Part shown: positions 1 to 8,124 of the stretch, piece after piece | Numbering within the stretch: the first letter of the stretch is position 1 | How the letters are laid out: every line of letters begins with the position of its first letter | Assembly (NCBI RefSeq): GCF_003814875.1 | Contig: NZ_RKQF01000001.1 | Coordinates: forward strand, 7,750,001 to 7,814,000 | Length of the DNA: 64,000 nt | DNA from: Streptomyces sp. Ag109_O5-1 | GTDB taxonomy: Bacteria; Actinomycetota; Actinomycetes; Streptomycetales; Streptomycetaceae | Direction of reading: 5' to 3' | Translations under genes and position numbers: made by a program | The notes under the pieces: model-generated | The model's input: the letters and a program-made list of their open reading frames with translations, nothing else | What the model was told of the DNA's origin: nothing | The model's database searches: none

Positions 1-49
1 GGGGAGAGGCTGTGACCTGCGGCGATTCCCGGACGGTGCGGACCGCGGG

Positions 50-125
50 TGGCGCCCCCGGCAGGACTCGAACCTGCGGCCAAGCGCTTAGAAGGCGCCT
101 GCTCTATCCACTGAGCTACGGGGGC
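50..125 (-). tRNA. tRNA-Arg (anticodon TCT)
   Basis: Read on the minus strand this folds as a complete cloverleaf. The acceptor stem pairs GCCCCCG (125-119) with CGGGGGC (60-54), the T arm is GCAGG-TTCGAGT-CCTGC, and the seven-base anticodon loop is CTTCTAA, giving anticodon TCT for the rare AGA arginine codon. The discriminator is G at 53, and CCA is encoded at 52-50. The 320 bases between it and the first GTPase gene hold no convincing coding frame. Confidence 0.95.
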
Positions 126-446
126 CGGTAGTGCTGGCCTCGTACGCACTGCCCTGGTGTGGGCGGGTCCGCCACGCTGCCGGGGACAAGGATAGAACTC
201 CCCGATCCTCGTCCCTGCTGCTTCGCCTCCGTGGCTCAATGTGGAGGTTCGGTGAAGCGGTCCTGATAATCGCAGGCAGGTACGAATCGTGCACCGCTTT
301 TGGTGTCTGACGCACCGGGTGTTGTGCACTCGTTATGCCTGGACTGTGCCTCCGTCCCAGTAGTCCCTTCCGCCCGTTGTGTCCTGTCGGCACGCAGACA
401 TGTCTATATGCTTCAGAATTCCCCTAAAATTGGGCATTCTTCGCAT

Positions 447-2054
447 GTGGTGACCTTGGACGTACGGCCCCAGCTGCTCGACACACTTTCCGCCCTGCGC
501 GACCGTGTCGCCGCCGCACGCTTCCCGCTGCCCCTGGCGGGGGCTCCACGCGCGCGTGCCAACCGCGACGAACTGCTCGCACAGCTCGACAACTATCTGG
601 TGCCCCGCCTCAGAGAGCCCGACGCACCGCTGCTGGCGGTCGTGGGCGGATCCACCGGCGCCGGCAAGTCGACCCTCGTCAACTCCCTGGTGGGCCGCCG
701 CGTCAGTGAGGCGGGCGTGTTGCGGCCGACCACCCGCACACCGGTGCTGGTCTGCCATCCGGAAGATCATCACTGGTTCAGCGGCATGCGCGTGCTGCCC
801 GACCTCACACGCGTTTGGGTACCGAACCGTGACCCCGGCGACGACCTCCTCCTGCCCGGCGAGAACCCCGGGCGCGTACTCCGCGTCGAGACCGCCGACA
901 GCCTCCCGCGCGGCCTCGCCCTCCTCGACGCCCCCGACATCGACTCCTTGATCGTCGACAACCGCGTCCTCGCCGCAGAGCTCATGTGCGCCGCCGACGT
1001 CTGGGTGATGGTGACCACCGCCGCCCGCTACGCCGACGCCGTCCCCTGGCACCTGCTGCGCACCGCCAAGGAGTACAAGGCCGCTCTGGTGACGGTCCTC
1101 GACCGGGTCCCCCACCAGGTCGTCTCCGAGGTCGCCCGGCAGTACGGCGCCCTCCTCACCAAGGCCGGACTCGGCGACCTACCCCGGTTCACGGTGCCCG
1201 AGCTGCCCGAGTCGGCGTGGGGCGGCGGGCTGCTCCCGGCCACCGCCGTGGCCCCGCTGCGGGCCTGGCTCGTGCACCAGGCGCAGGACCCCGGCGCCCG
1301 CACCCACATCCTGGCCCGCACCGCCCACGGCGTCCTCGACTCCCTCAAGGCCCGCATGCCCGAACTGGCCGGGGCGGCCGCCGCCCAGCACGCCGCCGCG
1401 CTGCGCCTGACCTCCGCCGTCGACTCGGCGTACGACAGCGAGCACGCGCGCGTGCGAAGCAGGCTGCAGAGCGGGGCCGTGCTCGCCGGCGACGCCCTCA
1501 AACGCTGGCGCGCCTACCCCCTCGACTGCGCCGCCGGCGAACTCCTCGACGCCCTGGTGGAGAGCCTCGCCGCGCTGCTGCTGTGCGCCGTCACCGCCGC
1601 CGACGAGCGCGTCGACGACGCCTGGCGCCGCGAGCCCGCGTCCGCTGCTCCCGGGCTCAGCGGCCGCGACCCCTCCCTGGAGAGCGCCGAGCACCGCATC
1701 GGCCTCGCCGTCCGGCGCTGGCGGCGCGAACTGGAGGAGTACGCCGAGGACGAGGTGCGCGAGCTCGACCGCAGCGTCGCGCCCGACTCCGAGTCCGTCG
1801 CCGCCCTCGTGGCCACCGCGCTCCTGGGCGGCCGCCGCACCAAGGAGGCGGGGGAGCGGCTCGCCGAGCGTGTCGGCGCCCACGGTGCGCTACGGCTGCG
1901 TGACCGCGCGGGACGGCTGCTCACCGAACACGTGGACCGCGTCGTGCACACCGAACGCGAACGCCGCCTGGCCCCGCTCGACGCCCTCGACGTCCACCCC
2001 GAACCCCAAGCCGAGCTCATCGCCGCCCTGTCCGTCCTCCAGAAGGAGAGGTGA
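447..2054 (+). CDS. dynA: dynamin-like GTPase, DynA-type
   Basis: Predicted soluble dynamin-superfamily GTPase of about 535 residues. The P-loop GGSTGAGKST lies near residues 67-76, followed by a switch region with RRPTTRTP-like residues, a DAPDID segment matching the DxxG position, and a long Arg/Glu-rich helical C-terminus. No transmembrane helix is seen. It sits 3 bases before a second GTPase gene in the same direction, so the two are probably cotranscribed. From memory, Streptomyces DynA and DynB are a tandem pair that stabilise FtsZ rings at sporulation septa, and the arrangement here fits. The frame is open from 300; I chose the GTG at 447 because the conserved-looking sequence begins there, but the ribosome site is weak and ATG 408 or GTG 450 remain possible. 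Confidence 0.75.
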   Translation: MVTLDVRPQLLDTLSALRDRVAAARFPLPLAGAPRARANRDELLAQLDNYLVPRLREPDAPLLAVVGGSTGAGKSTLVNSLVGRRVSEAGVLRPTTRTPVLVCHPEDHHWFSGMRVLPDLTRVWVPNRDPGDDLLLPGENPGRVLRVETADSLPRGLALLDAPDIDSLIVDNRVLAAELMCAADVWVMVTTAARYADAVPWHLLRTAKEYKAALVTVLDRVPHQVVSEVARQYGALLTKAGLGDLPRFTVPELPESAWGGGLLPATAVAPLRAWLVHQAQDPGARTHILARTAHGVLDSLKARMPELAGAAAAQHAAALRLTSAVDSAYDSEHARVRSRLQSGAVLAGDALKRWRAYPLDCAAGELLDALVESLAALLLCAVTAADERVDDAWRREPASAAPGLSGRDPSLESAEHRIGLAVRRWRRELEEYAEDEVRELDRSVAPDSESVAALVATALLGGRRTKEAGERLAERVGAHGALRLRDRAGRLLTEHVDRVVHTERERRLAPLDALDVHPEPQAELIAALSVLQKER

Positions 2055-2057
2055 CCG

Positions 2058-4088
2058 GTGACCGCCGTCACTGACCACGACCACACGGATCACATGGAAC
2101 GCCTGGATCACACCGGTGAGTACGCCGGTGACTACACCAGTGGCTTCGACAGCGGTCTGACCGCGGCGGACTCCGCGCCGGACGCCGTACCGGAGCCCGC
2201 ACACGCCCCGGTACACGCCCCCGCACCCGGCGCCGCGCCGGACTCCGCAGGGGACGCGGCGCAGGGCCGGGACGGGACCGAGGGCGAGCCGCCCGCAGAC
2301 CTTGCGCACCCCGCCGCCGAGACCGAGAACGTCCCGCACGCACGCGTGCGGGAGCAACGAGAGCCGGCCGACGGCGACCCGGCCACCGCCGAGGACGCCT
2401 GGGACGACGGACTCATCGCCCGCCGGGTCACCGAGACCTCCAAACCCGCCGTCCCCGTCCTGGAGACCCGCGGCCCGGGCGCCCCGGCCCCCGTCCCGCT
2501 GGCGTACGACGGCCCGCTGCGCTCCCGCCTCGACGCCCTGCGCGAACTCGTCGGCCTCTCCCGCACCCGCCTCGACAGCCACACCCTGGCCGAGGCCGGC
2601 CGGGTCCTGGACGAGGCGGCCGCCCGGCGCAGGCTCTCCGGACAGCACACCGTCGTCGCCATCGCCGGCGCCACCGGCAGCGGCAAGTCCCAGCTGTTCA
2701 ACGCGCTCGCCGGAGTCGCCATCTCGGAGACCGGCGTACGGCGCCCCACCACCGCCGCGCCCATCGCGTGCACCTGGAGCGACGGCGGCGCGGCCCTCGT
2801 CGACCGGCTCGGCATCCCGGGCCGGCTGCGCCGGCGCCCCGTGCACAACCCGGAGGCGGACGCGCAACTGCGCGGACTGGTCCTCATCGACCTGCCCGAC
2901 CACGACTCGGCGGCCGTCCAGCACCGCGAACACGTCGACCGGATCCTGAAACTGGTCGACGCGGTGATCTGGGTCGTCGACCCGGAGAAGTACGCCGACG
3001 CCGTCCTCCACGAGCGCTATCTGCGGCCCATGGCCGGCCACGCGGAGGTCATGTTCGTCATCCTCAACCAGACCGACCGGCTCCCCGGCGACGCCGCCGA
3101 CCTGGTCCTGCACGATCTGCGCCGGCTGCTCGACGACGACGGCGTCGCGCTCGGCGAGTTTGGGGAACCGGGCGCCACCGTGCTCGCGCTGTCCGCGCTC
3201 ACCGGCGACGGCGTCGGCGAACTGCGCGAGATGCTCGGCCAGTTCGTGGCCGAACGGGGCGCGGCGGCCCGGCGGATCGCCGCCGACGTGGACGCCGCCG
3301 CGGACCGGCTGCGCCCCGTCTACGCCACCGGACGGCGCGCCGGGCTCAGCGAGGAGGCACGCGACGAGTTCGCCGCGCGGCTCGCGGACGCGGTGGGCGC
3401 CACCGCCGCCGGCGAGGCCGCCGAGCGGGCCTGGCTGCGCAACGCCAACCGGGCCTGCGGCACGCCCTGGCTGCGGCTGTGGCGCTGGCACCAGAAGCGC
3501 GCGGACGCGCCCACCGGACGCCTGCAGAGGCCCCAGCCGGAGGAGGAGGCCACCGCCCGGCAGCGTGTCGAACAGGCGGTGCGCACGGTCTCCGACCGGG
3601 CCTCGGCCGGACTGCCCGCGCCCTGGGCGCAGGCGGTGCGCGAGGCGGCCGTACGCGGCTCGCAGGGCCTTTCGGAGGCGCTCGACGAACTCGCCGCACA
3701 GGCCGGGCTGCCACCGGGGCGCCCGCCGCGCCCCGGCTGGTGGCCGGTGGCGGTGTTCGCCCAGGCCGCCATGACGCTCCTCCAGGTGGTGGGAGGGCTG
3801 TGGCTGGTGGGGCAGATCGCCGGGTTCATGGCACCCAACCTGGGCATTCCGGTGCTGCTGATGATCGCCGGGATCGTCGGCGGACCGCTGGTCGAGTGGG
3901 GATGCCGGATGGCGGCACGGGGGCCGGCCCGGCGGTACGGCCTGGAGGCGGAGCGCCGACTGCGGGAGGCGGCGGCCGGCTGCGGCCGGGCCCGGGTGCT
4001 GGACCCGGTGGCTGCGGAGCTGCTGCGGTACCGGGAGGTGCGCGAGCAGTACGGGCGGGTGACGCGGGCGGGGGCCGGGGTGGGGTGA
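2058..4088 (+). CDS. dynB: membrane-anchored dynamin-like GTPase, DynB-type
   Basis: 676 residues. An acidic/His/Pro-rich, apparently disordered N-terminus (about 130 residues) precedes a GTPase domain with P-loop GATGSGKSQLFN (about residue 210), RRPTTAAP, LIDLPDHDS (DxxG position) and NQTD (the NKxD position). The C-terminal third has two adjacent membrane helices near residues 555-615, followed by a basic tail. Ribosome site AGGAGAGG precedes GTG 2058, and the gene follows its partner with no room for a promoter. Dynamin relatives usually act as oligomers; a soluble plus a membrane-inserted partner matches the recalled DynA/DynB pair at sporulation septa. The proximity to ssbB, recalled as acting in sporulation chromosome segregation, supports a cell-division context. 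Confidence 0.75.
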   Translation: MTAVTDHDHTDHMERLDHTGEYAGDYTSGFDSGLTAADSAPDAVPEPAHAPVHAPAPGAAPDSAGDAAQGRDGTEGEPPADLAHPAAETENVPHARVREQREPADGDPATAEDAWDDGLIARRVTETSKPAVPVLETRGPGAPAPVPLAYDGPLRSRLDALRELVGLSRTRLDSHTLAEAGRVLDEAAARRRLSGQHTVVAIAGATGSGKSQLFNALAGVAISETGVRRPTTAAPIACTWSDGGAALVDRLGIPGRLRRRPVHNPEADAQLRGLVLIDLPDHDSAAVQHREHVDRILKLVDAVIWVVDPEKYADAVLHERYLRPMAGHAEVMFVILNQTDRLPGDAADLVLHDLRRLLDDDGVALGEFGEPGATVLALSALTGDGVGELREMLGQFVAERGAAARRIAADVDAAADRLRPVYATGRRAGLSEEARDEFAARLADAVGATAAGEAAERAWLRNANRACGTPWLRLWRWHQKRADAPTGRLQRPQPEEEATARQRVEQAVRTVSDRASAGLPAPWAQAVREAAVRGSQGLSEALDELAAQAGLPPGRPPRPGWWPVAVFAQAAMTLLQVVGGLWLVGQIAGFMAPNLGIPVLLMIAGIVGGPLVEWGCRMAARGPARRYGLEAERRLREAAAGCGRARVLDPVAAELLRYREVREQYGRVTRAGAGVG

Positions 4089-4417
4089 TCTCTCCGACGT
4101 GATCCGACATGACCCGATGCGGCTTGGCGTGTTCCGGCGCGTTCCGGGGGACGCGCCCCCGTGGGCGTACGGGGTTCACTCGCGCGGGTGACGGAGTTCT
4201 CCACAGCCCCGAGGGCCGTCCACAGCCCGCAGCGGGCCCGGCCCGGCGGCGGCAGTCTGGTCCCGCGGCGATCACCACGAGCGCGGCGGACGCACTCGGC
4301 ACATCACGAGCGCGGACGTACTCGACGTACCCGGTCGCCGCGGTGGACACAGCCGTACGGGACGGCCCGTACGTGGATCCGCCCGGTCCCGGCGGCCGGG
4401 TGAGGGAGGGGTTCGTG
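4089..4417. other. intergenic region before ssbB
   Basis: A 329-base stretch with no supported gene. It contains TTCTCCACA (4197-4205), one mismatch from a Streptomyces-type DnaA box, and a weaker CCGTCCACA (4216-4224). Two weak sites in G+C-rich DNA are not enough to call an origin or DnaA regulation. The region most likely carries the ssbB promoter, but I see no clear -10/-35 pair. Confidence 0.3.
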
Positions 4418-4882
4418 ATGAACGAGACGATGGTCTGCGCGGTGGGCAACGTGGCGACGCAGCCGGTCTTCCGGGAGCTGGCGGCGGGTCCGTCGGCCCG
4501 GTTCCGGCTGGCGGTGACCTCGCGCTACTGGGACCGCGAGAAGAGCACCTGGACGGACGGCCACACCAACTTCTTCACGGTGTGGGCCAACCGGCAGCTC
4601 GCCACCAACGCGGCCACCTCGCTGTCGGTCGGCGACCCGGTCGTCGTACAGGGGCGGCTGAAGGTGCGCACCGAGACCCGGGAGGGCCAGCAGCGGGCCT
4701 CCGCCGACATCGACGCGGTGGCGATCGGCCACGACCTGGCACGCGGTACGGCGGCCTTCCGGCGGACCGGCAGGCCGGAGACGGCGGCACCGGCGCCGCC
4801 CCGCCCGGAACCGGACTGGGAGACACCGGCGGAGTCCCCCGACGCCGCCCGACAGCAGCCGGAACCGGTGGCGGTGACGTGA
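4418..4882 (+). CDS. ssbB: single-stranded DNA-binding protein SsbB
   Basis: 154-residue SSB-family protein that binds single-stranded DNA through one OB fold (residues 1-110, with the family pattern GNVATQPVFRE, YWDREKSTWTDG, WANRQLATNAATSLSVGDPVVVQGRLKVR). The C-terminal 40 residues are Pro/Glu-rich and end in EPVAVT, so the acidic DDxPF-type tip used by housekeeping SSBs to recruit partners is absent. This fits the shorter Streptomyces paralogue SsbB, recalled as acting in chromosome segregation during sporulation. Start ATG 4418 follows GGGAGGGG; GTG 4415 is one codon upstream. Confidence 0.9.
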   Translation: MNETMVCAVGNVATQPVFRELAAGPSARFRLAVTSRYWDREKSTWTDGHTNFFTVWANRQLATNAATSLSVGDPVVVQGRLKVRTETREGQQRASADIDAVAIGHDLARGTAAFRRTGRPETAAPAPPRPEPDWETPAESPDAARQQPEPVAVT

Positions 4883-4974
4883 CGTCGGCCCGCAAGCCCG
4901 CCCGCAAGCCCGCCCGCAAGTCGGCCCGTGCCACGCACCGTTCGCCATGGACCTGCCGAACTGCGGGCGAATGA
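4879..4974 (+). CDS. possible small basic peptide overlapping ssbB stop
   Basis: A 31-codon frame starts at GTG 4879, overlapping the ssbB TGA in a GTGA arrangement typical of translational coupling. It encodes a very basic peptide with the direct repeat ARKPARKPARKSA, produced by a 12-base DNA repeat (CGCAAGCCCGCC). It could be a coupled micro-protein, a remnant of an extended ssbB tail reached by frameshift, or a chance frame in a repeat. No family match is recognised. Confidence 0.2.
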   Translation: MTSARKPARKPARKSARATHRSPWTCRTAGE

Positions 4975-4986
4975 CCGCTCATTGAC

Positions 4987-5050
4987 GGCTTATCGGCGAA
5001 TGCGCTCAGAAGTGCCTGCCAGGACGACCCGGCGGATTTGTCGATAAGCC
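4987..5050. repeat. spaced inverted repeat GGCTTATCG / CGATAAGCC
   Basis: Perfect 9-base arms at 4987-4995 and 5042-5050 separated by 46 bases. It lies in the 250-base gap between ssbB and the surface-protein gene. It could be a looping operator or the base of an RNA structure; there is no poly-T tract to suggest a terminator. Confidence 0.35.
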
Positions 5051-5224
5051 CTGACCGCCCGAGGCTCCGCGATAACGATTGCGGATCGGATCGCTCATCC
5101 GACCATCTCACCGCGAAGGGCCGGTCCGGCTGATCCATAGGATGCCGGGCATGGCCCCTGGGGCCGCTGATTCTGCTGGTGGGACTGCCCTGCGGCCAAC
5201 GGGTCCTGCTCGAAGGGGAATTCT

Positions 5225-6703
5225 GTGCTCGCTGCGTTCTCTGGTTCCTCGGCGGCCCGCGCGTCCGCCAGGCACTCCGGTACGGCCGTGCCCGCGAGAG
5301 GCGTCGCCCGCCTCGCCGCCGGGACACTGGCGTCCGGCCTGGTGGCCGCCGTCGTGCTGACCGGCGCCGGCCGGGCGGCGGCGGACGACGGGACCGCCCA
5401 GAGCCAGGGCGGGGCGACAGCGACCATAAGCGGCCTGAAGACCTACGGCGAGGCCGTGGTCCACGGCGACAGCGGCGACGAGCAGGTCGCCGCGGGCCTG
5501 TTCGAGATGTCCGTGGACGGCGGCGGCACACTCCAGACGTACTGCGTCGACCTGCACAACCCCACCCAGCGGGACGCCAAGTACCACGAGACGGCCTGGA
5601 GCGGCACCTCGCTGGGCGCCAACAAGAACGCCGGCCGGATCCGCTGGATCCTGCAGAACTCCTACCCGCAGGTCAACGACCTCGCCGCGCTGGCCCGCAA
5701 GGCCGGGGCCGGCAGCCTCACCGAGCAGGACGCGGCGGCCGGCACCCAGGTGGCGATCTGGCGCTACTCGGACGGCGCGGACGTCGACGCGGTCGACCCG
5801 CAGGCCGAGAAGCTCGCCGCCTACCTGGAGAAGAGCGCCCGCGACCAGCCGGAGCCGCAGGCCTCCCTGATCCTCGACCCGCCGGCCGTGTCGGGCCGCC
5901 CGGGCGGCCTGCTGGGCCCGGTGACGGTCCACACCAACGCCCGCACGGTTACCGTGATCCCGCCGTCCGACGCGGCCCTCAGCGGCGTGAAGATCGCCGA
6001 CAAGACGGGTAAGCCCGTCACCACCGTGCAGGACGGCAGCCGCCTGTACTTCAAGGTGCCCGACGACGACACGACCGGGGGCACCACCCACACGGCCGGC
6101 AGTGAAGCGGGCTCCGCCGAACTGTCGGTCCAGGCGTCCACCACCGTCCCGGTCGGCCGCGCCTTCACCTCCGAGAGCCGCAGCCAGACGCAGATCCTGG
6201 CCGGTTCCAGCGAGTCCACGGTCACCGCGACCGCGAACGCGACCTGGGCGGACGAGGGCGCGATACCGGCACTGTCGGCGGAGAAGAACTGCGCCAGGGG
6301 CGGCGTGGACATCACGGCGGCCAACACCGGGGACAAGCCGTTCACCTTCGAGCTGATGGGCACCAAGCACACCATCCCGGCGAACGCCTCGCGGACGGTG
6401 ACCATCCCGCTCCAGGAGGACCAGCCCTACGACTTCACGATCACCGCCCCGAACGGTCTGGAACGCCGCTTCACCGGCGTCCTCGACTGCAAGACCCAGG
6501 GGACCGACGCCGACCTCACCACCCAGACCCTCAGCGAGCCCAGCCCCGCCTCGGTGGGCGGCACCACCGGCGCCGTCAACCTGGCCGCCACCGGAGGCGA
6601 CTCCGCGACCGGCGTGATCACGGGCGTGGCCATCGGCCTGGTGGTGATCGGCGGCGCGGTCCTGGTGATCCTCCGTCAGCGGGAGAACCCGACGAACGAC
6701 TGA
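5225..6703 (+). CDS. thioester (TQXA) domain surface protein with LAATG sorting signal
   Basis: 492-residue secreted, wall-anchored protein. A signal peptide (hydrophobic stretch near residues 30-50, Ala-rich cleavage site before ADDG) leads into a thioester domain: the cysteine in QTYCVDLHNPTQ and the downstream AAGTQVAIWRYSDG (TQXA motif) are the two partners expected to form an internal Cys-Gln thioester. Such domains make covalent bonds to surfaces or host proteins in other Gram-positives. The C-terminus has LAATG, a hydrophobic helix and a short charged tail (RQRENPTND), the layout of a class E sortase LAXTG substrate, as in Streptomyces chaplins. GTG 5225 is preceded by AAGGGGAA. The ligand is unknown. 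Confidence 0.85.
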   Translation: MLAAFSGSSAARASARHSGTAVPARGVARLAAGTLASGLVAAVVLTGAGRAAADDGTAQSQGGATATISGLKTYGEAVVHGDSGDEQVAAGLFEMSVDGGGTLQTYCVDLHNPTQRDAKYHETAWSGTSLGANKNAGRIRWILQNSYPQVNDLAALARKAGAGSLTEQDAAAGTQVAIWRYSDGADVDAVDPQAEKLAAYLEKSARDQPEPQASLILDPPAVSGRPGGLLGPVTVHTNARTVTVIPPSDAALSGVKIADKTGKPVTTVQDGSRLYFKVPDDDTTGGTTHTAGSEAGSAELSVQASTTVPVGRAFTSESRSQTQILAGSSESTVTATANATWADEGAIPALSAEKNCARGGVDITAANTGDKPFTFELMGTKHTIPANASRTVTIPLQEDQPYDFTITAPNGLERRFTGVLDCKTQGTDADLTTQTLSEPSPASVGGTTGAVNLAATGGDSATGVITGVAIGLVVIGGAVLVILRQRENPTND

Positions 6704-6769
6704 CCAGGTCCCCTGTGACTGCCTGAAACTCACCGGCACCGACACGTGGTCCCCACCTACACTCCTCCG

Positions 6770-7024
6770 GTGGACAACATGCGGTGCACCCAGTGCGGTC
6801 ATGTCGGGCTTGAGCAGGGCTTTGTCGGCGACACCGGTCAAGGCGCCCGCGGGGATGCGCGTTGGTTCGGAAGCCTCATCGACCGGGGCCTGATGGGCAT
6901 AGCCAGGACGCGGGGCCTGCCGCAATGGCAGATCGATGCCTTCCGCTGCCCGAACTGCGCGCACCTGGAACTGTTCGCCGCCGTGCCGTTGAACCGTCAT
7001 GCGAAACGCGCCGACGGTTTTTGA
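6770..7024 (+). CDS. small zinc-ribbon protein
   Basis: An 84-residue protein with two CxxC knuckles (CTQCG near the N-terminus and CPNC near residue 65) expected to bind one zinc ion. The remainder is short and contains no enzyme motif. Start is uncertain: GTG 6770 gives a product beginning MDNMRCTQCGH, which fits a zinc ribbon starting at the N-terminus; GTG 6746 and ATG 6779 are alternatives. No strong ribosome site is visible, so a leaderless transcript is possible. Function unknown. Confidence 0.55.
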   Translation: MDNMRCTQCGHVGLEQGFVGDTGQGARGDARWFGSLIDRGLMGIARTRGLPQWQIDAFRCPNCAHLELFAAVPLNRHAKRADGF

Positions 7025-7195
7025 TCAAGGTGACCGTGACACTGGCGCGTTCGGGCGCCCTTGCGCCTTCTTGACGGGGTGACGGAAGCCAGGGGCCTTG
7101 CCTCACCCATGCCTGACGCCGGGTCACCACCGCTGCCCGCCGGTCCGGGCACCCTGAATTCCCATCCGTCACGGCACGTACCGAGGAGCGCTTCC

Positions 7196-7957
7196 ATGAC
7201 CGCCCGATTCAAGGACAAGGTCGTCGTCGTCACCGGGGCCGGAGCCGGTATCGGCCGGGCCAGCGCCAGGGCCTTCGCCCGTGAGGGTGCCGCTGTGGTC
7301 GCCGCCGGAGCCCGGCCGGACTCCATCGAGGAGACCGTGCGGCTCGTCGGCGAGGACGGCGGCACCGCGAGCGCCGTGGTCGCCGACGTCACGCGGCCCG
7401 AGGACATGCAGCGCCTGGTGCGCACCACGGTGGAGCGCCACGGCGGCCTGCACGTCGCGCACAACAACGCGGGTGTGTTCGGCAGGCCCGCCCCGGTCGG
7501 CGACCTGGACCTGGCCGCGTGGCAGGCCGTGCTGGACGTCAACCTGACCGGCGTCCTGCTCAGCATGCAGCAGGAGATCGTGCACATGCGGGCGCACGGC
7601 GGTGGCGTCATCGTCAACACCGCGTCCAACATCGGCTACCACGGGCGCCGCCCCGGCATGGCCGCCTACGCCGCCTCCAAGGCCGCCGTGAGCACCCTCA
7701 CCCGGGTCGCCGCCCTGGACCACATCAAGGACAACGTGCGCATCAACGCGGTGAGCCCCGGCGCCACGGACACCGGCATGTCGCTGCGTCCCGGGGAGAC
7801 CGACGCCGATCGCGCGGCCCGGCTCGCCACGACGGTGCCGATCGGCCGCGTCGCGACCACGGAGGAGATCGTCAACGCGGTGCTGTGGCTGGCGTCCGAC
7901 GAGTCGAGCTTCGTCGTCGGCCACGACCTCGTCGTCGACGGCGGCGTCACCAGCTGA
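7196..7957 (+). CDS. short-chain dehydrogenase/reductase (SDR)
   Basis: 253-residue classical SDR, an NAD(P)-dependent oxidoreductase. The Rossmann motif TGAGAGIG starts near residue 13, NNAG lies near 90, the catalytic Ser is in VNTASNIG, and the active-site YAASK contains the Tyr and Lys of YxxxK. The C-terminal VDGGVTS ending is typical. A good GAGGAG ribosome site precedes ATG 7196. The substrate cannot be predicted from sequence. It is transcribed toward, and separated by a terminator hairpin from, the convergent rpoA copy, so it appears to be a stand-alone unit in a variable segment. Confidence 0.9.
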   Translation: MTARFKDKVVVVTGAGAGIGRASARAFAREGAAVVAAGARPDSIEETVRLVGEDGGTASAVVADVTRPEDMQRLVRTTVERHGGLHVAHNNAGVFGRPAPVGDLDLAAWQAVLDVNLTGVLLSMQQEIVHMRAHGGGVIVNTASNIGYHGRRPGMAAYAASKAAVSTLTRVAALDHIKDNVRINAVSPGATDTGMSLRPGETDADRAARLATTVPIGRVATTEEIVNAVLWLASDESSFVVGHDLVVDGGVTS

Positions 7958-8021
7958 CACCGGGGCCGACGGCGGGCGTTCGGAGCGCCCGCCGAGCCAC
8001 CCGGGTACGGACGCGCAGGGA

Positions 8022-8054
8022 ACAGCCCCCTCGGAACAACTCCGAGGGGGCTGT
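8022..8054. terminator. bidirectional terminator hairpin
   Basis: A perfect 14-bp stem (8022-8035 with 8041-8054; ACAGCCCCCTCGGA) with a 5-base loop, placed between the convergent SDR gene and rpoA. It has no long T tract, as is common in Streptomyces. Confidence 0.8.
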
Positions 8055-8124
8055 CGTGGCCCAGGGCAGGGACGGCGTCCACCGTCGCCACCTCGACCGG
8101 GCTCTCAGGGAGCCGGGGCGGTGT

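Noticed and set aside
4197..4224. Two DnaA-box-like sequences before ssbB considered as an origin
   Set aside because: Only two weak matches, no A+T-rich region and no dnaA/dnaN nearby.
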